Shown: positions 22,587 to 33,731 of the stretch, in pieces
How the letters are laid out: each line of letters starts with the position of its first letter
How positions within the stretch are numbered: position 1 is the stretch's first letter
Source: Dichotomocladium elegans
Taxonomy: Eukaryota > Mucoromycota > Mucoromycetes > Mucorales > Lichtheimiaceae
Direction of reading: 5' to 3'
NCBI GenBank assembly: GCA_025716815.1
Contig: JAIXMN010000013.1
Coordinates: forward strand, 992,001-1,056,000
Length of the DNA: 64,000 nucleotides
Program-made: the position numbers and the translations under genes
The notes under the pieces: generated by a model
What the model saw: the letters and a program-made list of their open reading frames with translations, nothing else
The model's database searches: none
Told to the model about the DNA's origin: nothing

Positions 22587-24267
22587 TCATCGCTTTTTGT
22601 ATAAGCATGGCTTCAGCAAACTAGCTGCCCTCTTCTCTAACTTCGCAGTTGATGTCTTCAAACCCGCACCTTTCTTCAGTGCACGCTTTTGCTTTTTGGT
22701 GAGGCCCTGGAGCATTTCCTCGTTAATCTCCTGCTCCACATCCGTTGTCTGCTTTGCAAAATAAAGCATAACAAACATGGTGTTTCCAGTATCCTAAGAA
22801 AGCGGCAAGCAGAGTTAACGCAGAGTAGAGTATGAATAGGATGACCCTTACTACCTTCTCGAGAAATTCGAATCCAAGCTCTTCGAGCATATCGATGAAT
22901 CCATCGATATCGCTGAATCGACTGACCACCTCAGCGATTTTCAGTTCGCCTCTGTGTGCAGGTTTGATAAAATGCCTTTAGCCTACTGAGGGCCCCATAT
23001 TTCCCACTCATACAACCTACCCAGGCTTCAGCACTCGTTTTGCCTCTTTCAAAAAGTCGATATAATTGGTGCCCATCAACGCTAAAGAGAAGACTGCAAC
23101 ATCAACAGAATTCTCCGGTAAGGGAAGCTGAAATCCACTATTGAGTACCTCCTGGTCTCTCAAGACGCCTTTCTTCGCAACTCACCTTGGAGATATCGCA
23201 TGGGACAACCTTGTCATTCTTTGCTACCATATCGAAGCTAAGCACCTTCTGCTTCTTCAGCGTGTGAGCTATCTTTGCATCGCCGCATCCCAAATCGGCA
23301 ATGACTGTTCCTTCCGGTAGCTTTGCCAGCTGGCTCACAAAAATATCTACAGGGTTTTCTGGCCACGACTCCACCTGATGTCGGAAACCTGAGTGATACT
23401 AAGAAGGAATGGTTCGTATGAGCTATAATAACTAGACACTTCGCTTTCGTACCTCGTCAAAAAGTTCGGGCTTCTCTTGAAATAGTTTGAATGAAACGTC
23501 ACCCGGAGCTGTGTAGAGCTGTTCGTTCAGCCATCGAAATCTAGCACCTGTTAATTTTTCCCTCATCTTTTGTTGTAACGGTGTTAACTTTGTTGGCGTT
23601 GTAGGGCTTTTTCGCTGGATAGAGGTATGCTGCTCGTCTTTCTTGTCGGATATGGCCCTGGTGTGAGAATCTTCTGGTTGTGGGGCGGATGATGATTTCT
23701 CTTTCAGCATCTACCTCGAATTATCGATACCTTATACAATTACATTTTAAGGTGCCTACGACTTACCTTCTGTAATCTTTTCTTCAGACCTTTTTTCGTT
23801 GCTTCTTTCCTCTTGTTCTCCTTTTTCTCATTCTTAATCATCGTCGGACCTTCTTCTTCCTCTTGAAATCCTTTCTTTTCGTCTTCCCCTTGATTCTGCT
23901 GCGGTTGTCGCTGATCTTTCTCATCCACGTCATTTCTTACAGGCTGTTTGTGATCGCTGTTGGCTTTTGACGCATTTCTGTTCTTTTTGGCTTTCTTATG
24001 GTTAGGAGGCGTTAAAACATTTTCCGATCGGCGCTTAGGCTGCTGATGCGGTTTCTTTTTGCCATTCTTTATATTTAGGGAAGAGTCAGGCGCATCATGC
24101 TTGATCTGTTGGATCTGCAACTGTAATCGATCGGCTTCTTTTGTTGCTTGCTTTTGCTCTTCAGGTGCACCGGTGCTTGCAATCTCGTGTTGAATCTGGT
24201 TTTGCTTTCCAACCGTTTGAGGTTTGATGGTCGGTGGCAGTCTCCACCCTTGGGCTTCAAACAGCAT
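22587..24267 (-). CDS. RRP8: 25S rRNA adenine-N1 methyltransferase, nucleolar
   Basis: Methylates adenine-N1 in large-subunit rRNA and acts in early pre-rRNA processing. About six exons: 24267 to about 23764, 23710-23453, 23400-23190 (approximate), one near 23106-23023, 22955-22856 and 22797-22587. The long Lys/Gln/Glu-rich N-terminus (nuclear/nucleolar targeting) is followed by [20 protein letters not shown], the Rossmann motif [58 protein letters not shown] and [13 protein letters not shown]. The C-terminus ends in a basic [14 protein letters not shown] segment and KPCLYKKR. The order and motifs fit Rrp8 along its whole length. Confidence 0.92.
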
Positions 24268-24735
24268 ACTTCAACGTGCGTGGAGAGCTACACAGAAGGA
24301 ATGATTTTTATCTGACACCACTGCTTTTCCAAAGTCAGATAGCAGCTCTAAACCAGTGACTTCCAAAAAAATCCCGTTTTGCCCAGAAATCTTTACGCAT
24401 CATGACAAATCGAATGTCGCATGCATACACGAAAAGATGTCGCATCTCTATAAAATTTGTCCTTTTGACTCTTTTCCTTTTATACACTTTTACATTCTCA
24501 AATGAGCAATCTAATTTTTAGGGAATTACTACGCGCACAGAAAAATGGGTAGTTTGCTCCTTTAAAAGTTATATACTTGTCTGATTGTTTATTGTGTTGT
24601 GGGTTCTTATAAGTTTGAATATTGGTAAAAGGAATGTAGTCAGGTTGCTCTTCTGTGTTTCGAGGGTGAAGTCGATGAAAAAGGGGAGACGGGAAAACAG
24701 GTATGACTATTGCTAATTGTATATCCCAATTGTAG
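24268..24735. other. intergenic region with a transposon 5' fragment
   Basis: 24423-24530 resembles 18857-18945 (shared stretch CTTTTACATTCT and flanks), a leftover of the same transposon. No gene seen. Confidence 0.45.
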
Positions 24736-25886
24736 GGTTTTGCTATTTGCACCACCCCATTTACACCACCCCTGTTTCAAACCCAGACGGGGCCCACCCG
24801 CACCACGCTCTTACACCACCCCTCATGCAAAACTCGCCCGGCGCGCACCACCCCAACTCAAACTCTATCCTAATTACAATCGCACAAGGAAGATTGACTT
24901 GTGTTTAATCTAATGGCATTAGGTGTTGCACCTTACAGATCGCAGCAATGATGGTAAATTAGGTGGATCCTTCTGCCAGATGCTGAGCATATTTGGGGTA
25001 TGATTCAGCTAGACAAGGAAAACTCGGTGCTGAAGTCTGAAGTGAGCTTTATGCACAATCTGGAAGGTGTCATTTAAACTTTACCGAATGAAATGGCTTT
25101 TATGGAAGAAATCTACAAACACAGAGTTTTCTTTATGTAATGATGCAATACATTGTTTGTGCTTTATCCTCTTAAGCCTTTCGTACTCATTTCAGGGCAA
25201 TAATATGCTGATGAAGAGGATAATCGACATCTCGCCAAGCAACATAATTCACATTTCAAGACTCGTTGTCAGATAGTCGGAAAAGAAATAAAGTTCTGCG
25301 CCCAGAAAATAATACATGCTTTTCCCTCATACTCTCATTACTAGAACTCAATCTCATCAATCATGTCAGATGTGAAAAACTCAGGTAGCATTCCCACGGA
25401 TCTGGATCGTACCTGGACCGGCCATGAAGCTGCTTATGCGGCCTGCCAAGCATGGGCGAAAAAGCAAGGCTACGCTCTTTACACTTGCAAGAACAGTTAC
25501 AAAAGTAGCAAGAAGTATCGGCGCATCTCATGCAAGCATCACGGGGTACCCAGGAACCAAGACGAGCTTCCTCAAGCGGTGCCTGGTCCAACAGCAGTAA
25601 TAGTGGACAGCCAAGGCAATTCCGTTTCGCCCACTAAAGTAAAGAAGCATAATAAAAAGCACTCCCAGCGTAATGGGTGCCCTTTTCAGCTTATGCTACG
25701 ACCATTGCACAAGGACACTTTGAGTGGAGGGTTGTGTCAATCACTAATAGACACAACCATCAGCCTGCCTTAGGCGTCACCACCTACCCAATCCACCGTC
25801 GATTTGACAACAAGACTGAGCACCCTGTTATCCAGATGGTTGAATCTGGATTCAAGGATGGTGCAATTGCGATCCTCTTGACAGAG
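24736..25886 (+). mobile_element. MULE (Mutator-like) transposon, truncated left copy
   Basis: Starts with GGGTTTTGCTATTTGCACCA and repeats CACC-rich stretches, matching in inverted orientation 41780 downwards. At 25363 it opens a FAR1/MULE-type transposase N-terminus (MSDVKNSGSIPTDLDRTWTG; NGCPFQLMLRPL), but a frameshift near 25725 splits it and an LTR truncates it at 25886. The partner copy at 40450-41780 keeps the same frame open further. Confidence 0.6.
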
Positions 25887-26269
25887 TGACATATCCACGA
25901 CTATTTTCTTACCTAACAGCAGTGTCCCTGGATTATACGGGACATCAACACTTTGTTTCACTCTTCGAGCGCCGTTATCATAATTACTCTCGCGCTATCC
26001 GGATTCATAATTTATATCCCGGACCTGTCTCAGGACGCAGTTATAATCACAAGGGTAAATGATGAACTTCTTTATCAACCTTTTAACTGGTCCACCGTCC
26101 CGGGAGACCGCCTAGACGATTATCCACACCCAGCCTCCAGAGTGACCGTTTTGATAAGCACTTCTTATAAATAGGCCCATTATTGGCACTTAATAAAAAA
26201 CAATCCTTTTGCGAGTCCCACAGAATCATATTCTGTCTCTTTTTATTCCTAAAACCCCTTGATTCCACA
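25887..26269 (+). repeat. probable LTR of a decayed gypsy element
   Basis: Begins TGACATATCC and ends GATTCCACA. It contains a TATA-like CTTATAAATAG at about 26163 and AATAAAAAAC at about 26192, the usual promoter and poly(A) arrangement of an LTR. It abuts a gag zinc knuckle directly, so the 5' internal part is deleted. Confidence 0.45.
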
Positions 26270-27058
26270 GTCGCACTTGCTTCCGGTGTGGTGGTGCCTT
26301 TGTGCCAGGCCACAAGTGCCCCACAAAGCACTTGGCGATTCGATCGCACGTGCACGCCAAGGGGAAGAACAAGAACCTGGTGCATGTTGGTTCGCGAACC
26401 TACAGCAGCGACGCGACGAAGCCGGCGTCGCCGGAAAATAAGATTGGTATCCATTTAGTAGGTTTACCCACGCATTGGGACGCATCAGCACTAGCCCGAG
26501 TACCAGAGTCCACTGGCGATGACGATTCGGTTCTGCCCAACAACTCTCCAGCTGGCTCGCCACGTGAACACCAGACGTTCATGGATGCCATCCAACCTTA
26601 CCTCGAGGCCAATGCAGCGATCCCTATTGATTCCTTCTGTACGCTACCACAGGCTGTTGTTCGACTTGAAACCCCTCCTGGAGCTGTTGCCTACCGCGCA
26701 CAATACAAGTTATCTGTTGCTCTTCAACCCTTATTACAGCAGCACGTCGACAAATGGCTCGCTGACGGAGTAATCACACGCTTGACCACGATCAGTCATT
26801 GGAATAGTCCGATCGTCTTCGCGCGAAAAAAGGACAACAAGGGCAACTATACAAAATATCGCCCTTGCCTGGATGTGCGTCAGCTCAACTTACTGCTCCC
26901 CGAGGATCGGTTCCCATTACCCCACTTGTCCGACATCCTTGAGCGCACGGCCGGGTCGACAGTGTTTACGAGATTAGATCTGACCAATGCTTTCCACCAA
27001 TTTCCCATAGCGAAAGAGCACCAGCACAAAACAGCATTCAAAGTCAATGGCGTGCAGT
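26270..27058 (+). pseudogene. gypsy gag-pol fragment (zinc knuckle joined to reverse transcriptase N-terminus)
   Basis: Encodes a CCHC knuckle (CFRCGGAFVPGHKCPTKH) followed, with no protease, by the RT start: WLADGVITRLTTISHWNSPI, KYRPCLDVRQLNLLLPEDRF and VFTRLDLTNAFHQFP. It stops at an LTR insertion in the codons after KVNGVQY. The piece from about 26840 to 27425 is repeated inverted at about 36610-37190. Confidence 0.7.
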
Positions 27059-27393
27059 ATTGTGTTGTTGTGTAGAGAGTTAGTGGCAAGTAGAAACCAA
27101 TGAGTCAAAATCGAGTCTTTGAGGCGGGATCCTCTTTATTGAATAAAAACAACTCTCTTTTTATATGCGTTGGGATGGACCATGTTAGCTTTGCCGGAAC
27201 AAGTGTTAGCCGTTGACACCACTTCTCCGCTACTCTCCATCTGTAGTTAATATTCCGGGCAATTGTTCCCTCCGTCTTCATTAAGAGGAAATCACCGATT
27301 GGATAGATGTGAGATGGAAGAAGTCAGGGCATCAAGACGTACCTGCGGGAATTGTTGGATGAATAGCAGTTCCGCTCACTACTGACTGTGCAA
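27059..27393 (-). repeat. 335 bp LTR insertion in RT fragment (left copy)
   Basis: Sense is minus: TATA-like CATATAAAAAG and AATAAAGAGG are read on that strand. It is bounded by the direct repeat GTGCAGT (27052-27058 and 27394-27400). An equivalent 335 bp insertion sits at the same codon in the inverted copy at 36640-36974. Confidence 0.55.
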
Positions 27394-27712
27394 GTGCAGT
27401 GTCATGGACAGGAGGACTATGACATCACCGCCCACCAGGCTGGATGCAGCCGAAAGCTGTGAATGGTCTTGCGCTTGTGGTGCTATCAATAAACATGTAG
27501 CAAGTTCAGTCTGGAAAAACCCTCGTAGCAAAAAACCCAGTGGGAAAAATAAAAGGGAAAAGACGTCAGCTTAAGCGCGTGGTCGCAAGCGTTTGCGGAT
27601 CGCATTAGCTGCGGTATCTTTGGCTGGGCGTTTGTTTGTCGAGCTGTGTTGCGGAGCACGTCTAGTAGCCGTTGTGATGGATGGCGTGTTAGGAGCTGCT
27701 CGTGATCGTTGC
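27394..27712 (-). pseudogene. gypsy pol remnants
   Basis: 27401-27425 continues the interrupted RT. 27572-27712 read on the minus strand gives a basic Arg/Ser/Thr-rich tail ending RKRLRPRA, which looks like the C-terminal tail of a chromovirus-type pol. Too short to assign firmly. Confidence 0.3.
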
Positions 27713-27971
27713 TGTCGCATAGGTGATTACGGATTGAAGGATCCATGACGCCGCGTTATAACCAGATCCATTTCCACAGTCTTTTTCCCTCTATTTTTCT
27801 CCCACTGGGTTTTTATGAGGTTTTACCGACGTGAGGATGGTCTGAAAGGAACAAGGACATATAACGTATGATAGAGGTCACCGATACACACACAAGCACC
27901 TTATCTGTAATAGTGCTACCATCTCCGAGTACCCGTGTAAGACGGAGTAGCCAGTTGACCTAATTAGGACC
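27713..27971 (+). repeat. LTR, first part (split by the chromovirus insertion)
   Basis: Begins TGTCGCATAGGTGATT. It is continued after the chromovirus at 33632, where TATA-like CATATAAATAG and GAATAAAAG follow. The target duplication GGACC marks the insertion. Related copies: 19942, 36031 (both minus) and 57839. Confidence 0.55.
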
Positions 27972-28342
27972 TGTGGTGAACATTGATCCGTGTTAGAGAA
28001 CTTAGCCGGTTTCACATCACTATCGCCGATATCCTGAAACTAAGACAATGATGAATTTAACACATTGATGTTCAGGGACCGATATTTTCATATCCGCTTG
28101 CGTGACAGGACAATCGCACCTATCAAAGGTACTTCCTCTACCCAGGATCCATCACTGGTCTTGAAGAGGACAATGAAAAGAGAATGCTCTCATCCGATAC
28201 GTCCTAACAGGATTAAGCACTTACATCGCCGTTCTAATAGAATTATTATAAAAGAGAGTTATTTTATTTTCAGGAATAAACATCAACCTCAAAGATACTT
28301 TTATAGTTGTCTTTTTTCATTCTCTCTAATCCATCCATCTCA
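27972..28342 (+). repeat. chromovirus 5' LTR
   Basis: Starts TGTGGTGAACATTG and ends CCATCCATCTCA. TATA-like TTATTATAAAAG lies at about 28242-28253. Confidence 0.9.
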
Positions 28343-28346
28343 TTTT

Positions 28347-28355
28347 TATCTTTGA
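28347..28355 (+). promoter_or_regulatory. candidate self-priming primer-binding site
   Basis: TATCTTTGA, five bases after the 5' LTR, is the exact reverse complement of TCAAAGATA at 28289-28297 in the LTR, about 40 bp downstream of the TATA box. No tRNA-type TGG primer site is present. The arrangement recalls the self-primed Tf1/sushi group, in which the 5' end of the mRNA anneals to the primer site. Confidence 0.4.
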
Positions 28356-28385
28356 AAACTTTTGTTTTTCCTACCTGATCCCACC

Positions 28386-31300
28386 ATGTCTGACATCATC
28401 CCGATCACCACCACTGAACTTACCAAGGAGTCCAACATGCACGAGGAGCGTGTCCCAGAATGCCAGGATGAAGATACGCCCATGCAAGACAAGGAAGAAG
28501 ACCCCAAGCAGCGAGTGCTCACACTCGAAACGTATGCTACGGAGCGCATACTCACGCCCGCCAACACAGAGTCGATCCTCCGCACCCGCTTGCAACAGGT
28601 GTACGAGAAATACATGTCCTCAGTAGGCGAACCAGAAGAAGAGAGGGATCGTTTGCGTCAAGAACATAAGCAAGCACTGGATGACCTAAAAATGTTCCAG
28701 AATACAAGAGATGCCCTTCGACCCCGCAATGCCAAAACGGCGCATAACCAACAAACCTTGGTGCCCAAGGAGCTTCCCGCGTTGCAATTCCGTGGCGGTC
28801 CAGTGCGCAACACCGGCAAACCGGTGCACGAGTCAGTGCGTGCGTTTACAGAGGCGTTCGAGGCACAACTGAGGAGCCACGGCCTGTCTATGGACGAGCA
28901 TTGGGAACGACTCTTCTGGTTGTGTCTTGACCAAGGACAAACGATGTGGTTCCGCCGTGAGTTGGCAGACAAGCACTACACCTGGGAGCAAGCTTGTAAG
29001 GTGATACACAAGGAGTATGGCAACCCCTACCATGCTTACATCAAGCGACACGAGCTGTACTCCAAAAGGTACAGGAATGGCCAGTCGGTGCGACTATACA
29101 CAGAGCAGTGGATCGCATTGGCAACAGAAGCCAGCCGTCAGCAAGGACCCGACCTAACCTTCGATTTTGTGTCATCCTTCCCGCGATACATCCGAGACAA
29201 GATCCACCCCGTCATGGCGCAGCGTTATGGAACGTTGCTGCCCGCAGACATCATGGAAATGGCGCAACTGGTGGTTTCGACACTCGGCGAGTACATTGAA
29301 GGAACAGAAGAACAGGACGGACCCGACGAGGTGTACGAAATGCGCGAGGTTAGCAGTAAGAAGCGTCGCTTGGTGCAGAAAACACACAGCCAACCCAAGT
29401 ATGGCGATTGCCCAGTTCATCCAAAGGGCAGACATTCCAAGGCCGACTGCAGCATCCTCCAGCAACAAAGGCAGTTAGTACAACAACAACTGCAACAGAG
29501 CAAACGTGGTAAATACACCGCGCAACCTGATCAACATACCTCCAGCAACCTTTGCCGCTATTGCAAGAAGGTACCTTATACACAAGGACACACCTGCCAG
29601 GAATACTTCGAGGCAAGAAAAAAGGTTAAGACACCTATCACAAATCGATCCATGCGTGTTAAGGTTGGACACACCCCTGCAAACAACACAGCTCACAAGC
29701 TGTCAGACCGTGACGAGGCTATTCTGCAGGAAATCCTTCCTGTCCGTTTGGAAGAATTGGACATAACGAGTAAGTACACTCTGCGTTCAACACATATATC
29801 ACACATCCCAAGCGATGATGACTCACTGCTGATTCCTATCATGGTACAGAATGAACAAACACTGGGCCTCTTTGACACAGGTGCTAGTAGATCGTTTATC
29901 ACACCATTTTTCATCGAAAAGCTAGAATCAGAACGCAGTATCATATTTAATAAAAAAGCAGTGCACAATATCTCTGTCTCTCTGGCACAACGAGATAAAA
30001 CAGCCGACTTACTTGGCTTGGTGACCGACGTCGCGATAACCTACAATGGCAAGCATTTCAAACATGATTTTTACATCTTGGAACTTGAAGGTGACGCACC
30101 CGTGACAATTGGTCTTGATTTAGCACGCAAAATGGGAGTTGGTTTCACTGGTTTGGTTCTCTCATGGAACACGCAACCAAAGAACAAAGAAGAAAAGGTG
30201 AACGACACGCCTGAACCCAATAATTCTCCTTATGGTACAAACACGGAACGTAAAAATTTCTTCTCCGTTGTACAACCAACCATTGAGGATAACAAACAAA
30301 TCCCAAAGAACTCTTTCTGTACGGTACCGGAATCAGTCATCCGCATCGACACGCCAGAAGGTGTAGTATCTCACCGTGCACAATATCCTTTGGCACTAGC
30401 ATATAAGGAAATCATTGATAAGCAGATACAAACATGGTTGGAAGATGGCACCATAGAACCTGCACCTGTCAACACAATGTGGAACAGTCCACTTACGCTA
30501 GCACCAAAAAAGGATCTCTTTGGTAATTACACTGATAAACGGCCATGCCTTGATCCTCGACACATCAACAAACTGTTGGTCCAACCGGATCGTCATCCGC
30601 TTCCATTAATCAAGGACATTTTTCATATGCTGCAAGGCTCCACAGTTTTTACAACTCTTGACCTAAAAAGCGCATTTCACCGCTTTGAAATTTATGAGCC
30701 ACACAGACAAAAGACAGCATTTAAGCCGCATGGTCATATACAATATCAATTCCGAGGCTGTCCCTTTGGACTCAAGCCCATATCCTCTATTTTTCAGCGT
30801 ACCATGAACATCATTTTCCATGATCTCCCTTTTGTCACCACATTCGTGGACGATATTATTATCTTCTCTAAGGGACTGGATGAACACGCTCAGCACGTCG
30901 CTACAGCAATTAAAAAGCTCACCGACGTAAACCTCATTCTGAATCCGGATAAGTGCCATTTCGCACAACGCTGCGTTTACCTCCTAGGCTTCTGCGTGTC
31001 TGAACAAGGCATCGGGCTAGACCCTCGCAAAGTCAGCAATATACAGGAGTGGCCTACACCTCGCACGGGTAAAGACATCCAACGATTTCTCGGAGTGATT
31101 AATTATTTCCGTGAGTCCATACCCAAGTGTGCGGACCTCACTGCACCCCTGGACTGTCTGCGTTATGCAGGGGACCTGGGTAACAAATGGACCAGTCATG
31201 AGCAAGCGACTTTCAACCGCTTAAAACAGGTTTTGCTGGATGCACCCATCCTTCGCTACCCTGATTTACGACACCCTTTTCAGGTTGCTACTGACGCATC

Positions 31301-33227
31301 CAACATCGGTATTGGCGCTGTCCTTTACCAAGTCATTGATAAAGAAACACGGCATATCGCTTTCATGGCCAGAGCTCTCTCAAAATCAGAGCGAAATTAC
31401 TCTACAACAAAGCGTGAGTTGCTCGCTGTTGTTTACGCACTCACAAAATTCCACAAATTCCTTTGGGGACAAAAGTTCACACTTTACACCGATCACAAAG
31501 CGTTGGTATATCTTCACACCCAAAAGGTTACTAATGCCATGATGAACAACTGGTTAGACACCATTCTTGAATACACTTTTGACGTAGTACACTTGCCAGG
31601 ATTAGACAACATCCTTCCCGACCAACTTTCTCGCCTTTTTCCCACGGACAAAGAGCTGGAAGGGGGTAATGCTACGCAAAGTAACACGACCAATTTAATC
31701 GTAAACAAAACTATGTCAACACACACCACCATGGACGTAACTAAGGAAGACGATGTTGACACATCAGTACATTTTATTCCTCCTGAAGAAGAACGACCAC
31801 AGCTGTTAGCACAAGCTCATGCGTTTGGACACTTCGGCGCTGAAGCAATGACGAAGTCTCTTCAGAATGACGGGCTCAGATGGCCTAACATGTACAAGCA
31901 AGCGGCTGAACACGTTAAACAATGTCCACAATGCCAACGCTTCAACGTGACGAAAACAGGGTATCATCCTATGCGCCCTATTCACGCCTTCTACCCTGGT
32001 GATCACTGGGCAATCGACCTTGCCAGCGGCTTTGGAACAAGCGCACGAGGGCACAACTATCTCTTAGTTATGGTCGATGTTTGCACACGCTTTTGTGTAC
32101 TACATGCACTTCCTGACAAGTCTTCAGACACAGTAGTACAAGCAGTCATAAACACCTTTTGCGATTACGGTTTTCCACGCTATCTACAATCGGATAACGG
32201 CACAGAATTTGTCAATCATTTGATGAAGCAACTTAGCCAGTCCACCGGTTTTGACCATCGGTTAACAACACCTTATCATCCACGCGCAAATGGCTTGGCA
32301 GAACGATATGTACAAACATCGGTCAACGTCATACGCAAGAGCCTCAATGGCGCACGACATGATTGGGACTTGTACGTCAAAAGTACACAGCTCGCCATCA
32401 ACAACAAAGTCGCCAGTAGACATGGTTCCACACCATTCGCCCTAATGTTCAACCGCACAATGAATGGCTTCAGAGATTATAGCAATGACGAGATACCACG
32501 GCCCTTAACAGAAAAGGAGCTGATGGACCGCATTGACAAAATGTCTGACACCATCTTTCCGGCCATAGCAGAACGGGCAAAAGCTCTATCAGATGTTAAG
32601 AAAGGTAAACATGATACCAAATACAGGATCATTAAATATCCTCCTGGTAGCACGGTCATGGTCAAAGATGAAGTACGCAGTAGAAAAACGGATCCTCGAT
32701 ATGAAGGACCATACACTGTCGTCAGGGAAACCAAAGGTGGTTCCTATGTCCTCAGAGACGAACAGGGACTCCTCGCAACCAGAAATTTTGCACCCTCGCA
32801 ACTCAAACTTGTATCTCAAGATGAACTGATCAGCATCGAAGAGGTATATGAAAAGAATGGTAAATACTATACAGTCCAAGCGATTGTAGACCATAAAGAG
32901 TTGTCACCCGGAAGGTACCTATATCGGGTTCGATGGGAAGGCTATGGACCAGAAGACGATACATGGGAACCGCATGCGTCCTTCAATAGTCCAGAGCCAA
33001 TCGCAAAATACTGGGACAGGATACGGAGCCTAGGCCCACAGGCTCATTCAAAGGTAACAGGTACTACACCAACACCAAAGAAGGTAAAAGGTACAACACC
33101 CACACCAAAAAACATGACTCAACAAGCTCCACAGCGAAAGCGTAGACATTCAGGTACTGACACCACAGAACGCAATGGCTATATCCTAAGACGTAGTAAG
33201 CGCAATCAAACGGCACACCTCCATTAA
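28386..33227 (+). CDS. chromovirus Gag-Pol polyprotein
   Basis: One uninterrupted frame, about 1613 aa from MSDIIPITTTE (an in-frame ATG at 28362 adds eight residues). In order: Gag with a degenerate knuckle LCRYCKKVPYTQGHTC; protease LGLFDTGASRSFI; reverse transcriptase with FTTLDLKSAFHRFEI and TFVDDIIIFSK; RNase H with ATDASNIGIGAVLYQ and TLYTDHKALVYL; integrase with the HHCC finger (HFGAEAMTKS...CPQCQRF), HWAIDLASGFG, LQSDNGTEFVNHL and HPRANGLAERYVQ; and a C-terminal chromodomain YRVRWEGYGPEDDTWEPHAS. All catalytic residues are seen. Gag and Pol share one frame, as in Tf1-like elements. Confidence 0.93.
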   Translation: MSDIIPITTTELTKESNMHEERVPECQDEDTPMQDKEEDPKQRVLTLETYATERILTPANTESILRTRLQQVYEKYMSSVGEPEEERDRLRQEHKQALDDLKMFQNTRDALRPRNAKTAHNQQTLVPKELPALQFRGGPVRNTGKPVHESVRAFTEAFEAQLRSHGLSMDEHWERLFWLCLDQGQTMWFRRELADKHYTWEQACKVIHKEYGNPYHAYIKRHELYSKRYRNGQSVRLYTEQWIALATEASRQQGPDLTFDFVSSFPRYIRDKIHPVMAQRYGTLLPADIMEMAQLVVSTLGEYIEGTEEQDGPDEVYEMREVSSKKRRLVQKTHSQPKYGDCPVHPKGRHSKADCSILQQQRQLVQQQLQQSKRGKYTAQPDQHTSSNLCRYCKKVPYTQGHTCQEYFEARKKVKTPITNRSMRVKVGHTPANNTAHKLSDRDEAILQEILPVRLEELDITSKYTLRSTHISHIPSDDDSLLIPIMVQNEQTLGLFDTGASRSFITPFFIEKLESERSIIFNKKAVHNISVSLAQRDKTADLLGLVTDVAITYNGKHFKHDFYILELEGDAPVTIGLDLARKMGVGFTGLVLSWNTQPKNKEEKVNDTPEPNNSPYGTNTERKNFFSVVQPTIEDNKQIPKNSFCTVPESVIRIDTPEGVVSHRAQYPLALAYKEIIDKQIQTWLEDGTIEPAPVNTMWNSPLTLAPKKDLFGNYTDKRPCLDPRHINKLLVQPDRHPLPLIKDIFHMLQGSTVFTTLDLKSAFHRFEIYEPHRQKTAFKPHGHIQYQFRGCPFGLKPISSIFQRTMNIIFHDLPFVTTFVDDIIIFSKGLDEHAQHVATAIKKLTDVNLILNPDKCHFAQRCVYLLGFCVSEQGIGLDPRKVSNIQEWPTPRTGKDIQRFLGVINYFRESIPKCADLTAPLDCLRYAGDLGNKWTSHEQATFNRLKQVLLDAPILRYPDLRHPFQVATDASNIGIGAVLYQVIDKETRHIAFMARALSKSERNYSTTKRELLAVVYALTKFHKFLWGQKFTLYTDHKALVYLHTQKVTNAMMNNWLDTILEYTFDVVHLPGLDNILPDQLSRLFPTDKELEGGNATQSNTTNLIVNKTMSTHTTMDVTKEDDVDTSVHFIPPEEERPQLLAQAHAFGHFGAEAMTKSLQNDGLRWPNMYKQAAEHVKQCPQCQRFNVTKTGYHPMRPIHAFYPGDHWAIDLASGFGTSARGHNYLLVMVDVCTRFCVLHALPDKSSDTVVQAVINTFCDYGFPRYLQSDNGTEFVNHLMKQLSQSTGFDHRLTTPYHPRANGLAERYVQTSVNVIRKSLNGARHDWDLYVKSTQLAINNKVASRHGSTPFALMFNRTMNGFRDYSNDEIPRPLTEKELMDRIDKMSDTIFPAIAERAKALSDVKKGKHDTKYRIIKYPPGSTVMVKDEVRSRKTDPRYEGPYTVVRETKGGSYVLRDEQGLLATRNFAPSQLKLVSQDELISIEEVYEKNGKYYTVQAIVDHKELSPGRYLYRVRWEGYGPEDDTWEPHASFNSPEPIAKYWDRIRSLGPQAHSKVTGTTPTPKKVKGTTPTPKNMTQQAPQRKRRHSGTDTTERNGYILRRSKRNQTAHLH

Positions 33228-33255
33228 GCGTTATGTTCAACCTGGAAGGGGGTAA

Positions 33256-33626
33256 TGTGGTGAACATTGATCCGTGTTAGAGAACTTAGCCGGTTTCACA
33301 TCACTATCGCCGATATCCTGAAACTAAGACAATGATGAATTTAACACATTGATGTTCAGGGACCGATATTTTCATATCCGCTTGCGTGACAGGACAATCG
33401 CACCTATCAAAGGTACTTCCTCTACCCAGGATCCATCACTGGTCTTGAAGAGGACAATGAAAAGAGAATGCTCTCATCCGATACGTCCTAACAGGATTAA
33501 GCACTTACATCGCCGTTCTAATAGAATTATTATAAAAGAGAGTTATTTTATTTTCAGGAATAAACATCAACCTCAAAGATACTTTTATAGTTGTCTTTTT
33601 TCATTCTCTCTAATCCATCCATCTCA
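33256..33626 (+). repeat. chromovirus 3' LTR
   Basis: 371 bp copy of 27972-28342, preceded by the purine tract GGAAGGGGGTAA, a likely plus-strand primer. Confidence 0.9.
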
Positions 33627-33631
33627 GGACC

Positions 33632-33731
33632 TCTGCCATAAATCATATAAATAGTAGATAAATGTGTAGCGAGGGAGGATCTTAATTCCGATTTCACTCG
33701 AATAAAAGACATCCACGAGTCTCATCGTATT
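33632..33731 (+). repeat. LTR, second part (continuation of 27713-27971)
   Basis: Contains CATATAAATAG and CGAATAAAAGAC and probably ends near CTAACTGTCCA at 33731. It borders the decayed pol on the minus strand. Confidence 0.4.

Larger units (their letters stand above)
27972..33626 (+). mobile_element. intact chromovirus (Ty3/gypsy LTR retrotransposon with chromodomain)
   Basis: 5655 bp, with 371 bp LTRs at both ends and a 5 bp target duplication GGACC (27967-27971 and 33627-33631). The single gag-pol frame is open throughout. LTRs look identical by eye, so the insertion is young and the copy may be active. It is nested inside an older LTR that belongs to another gypsy family. Confidence 0.92.

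Noticed and set aside
28065..28355. 96 aa open frame, repeated near 33349
   Set aside because: It lies in the chromovirus LTR; it is duplicated only as part of the LTR.
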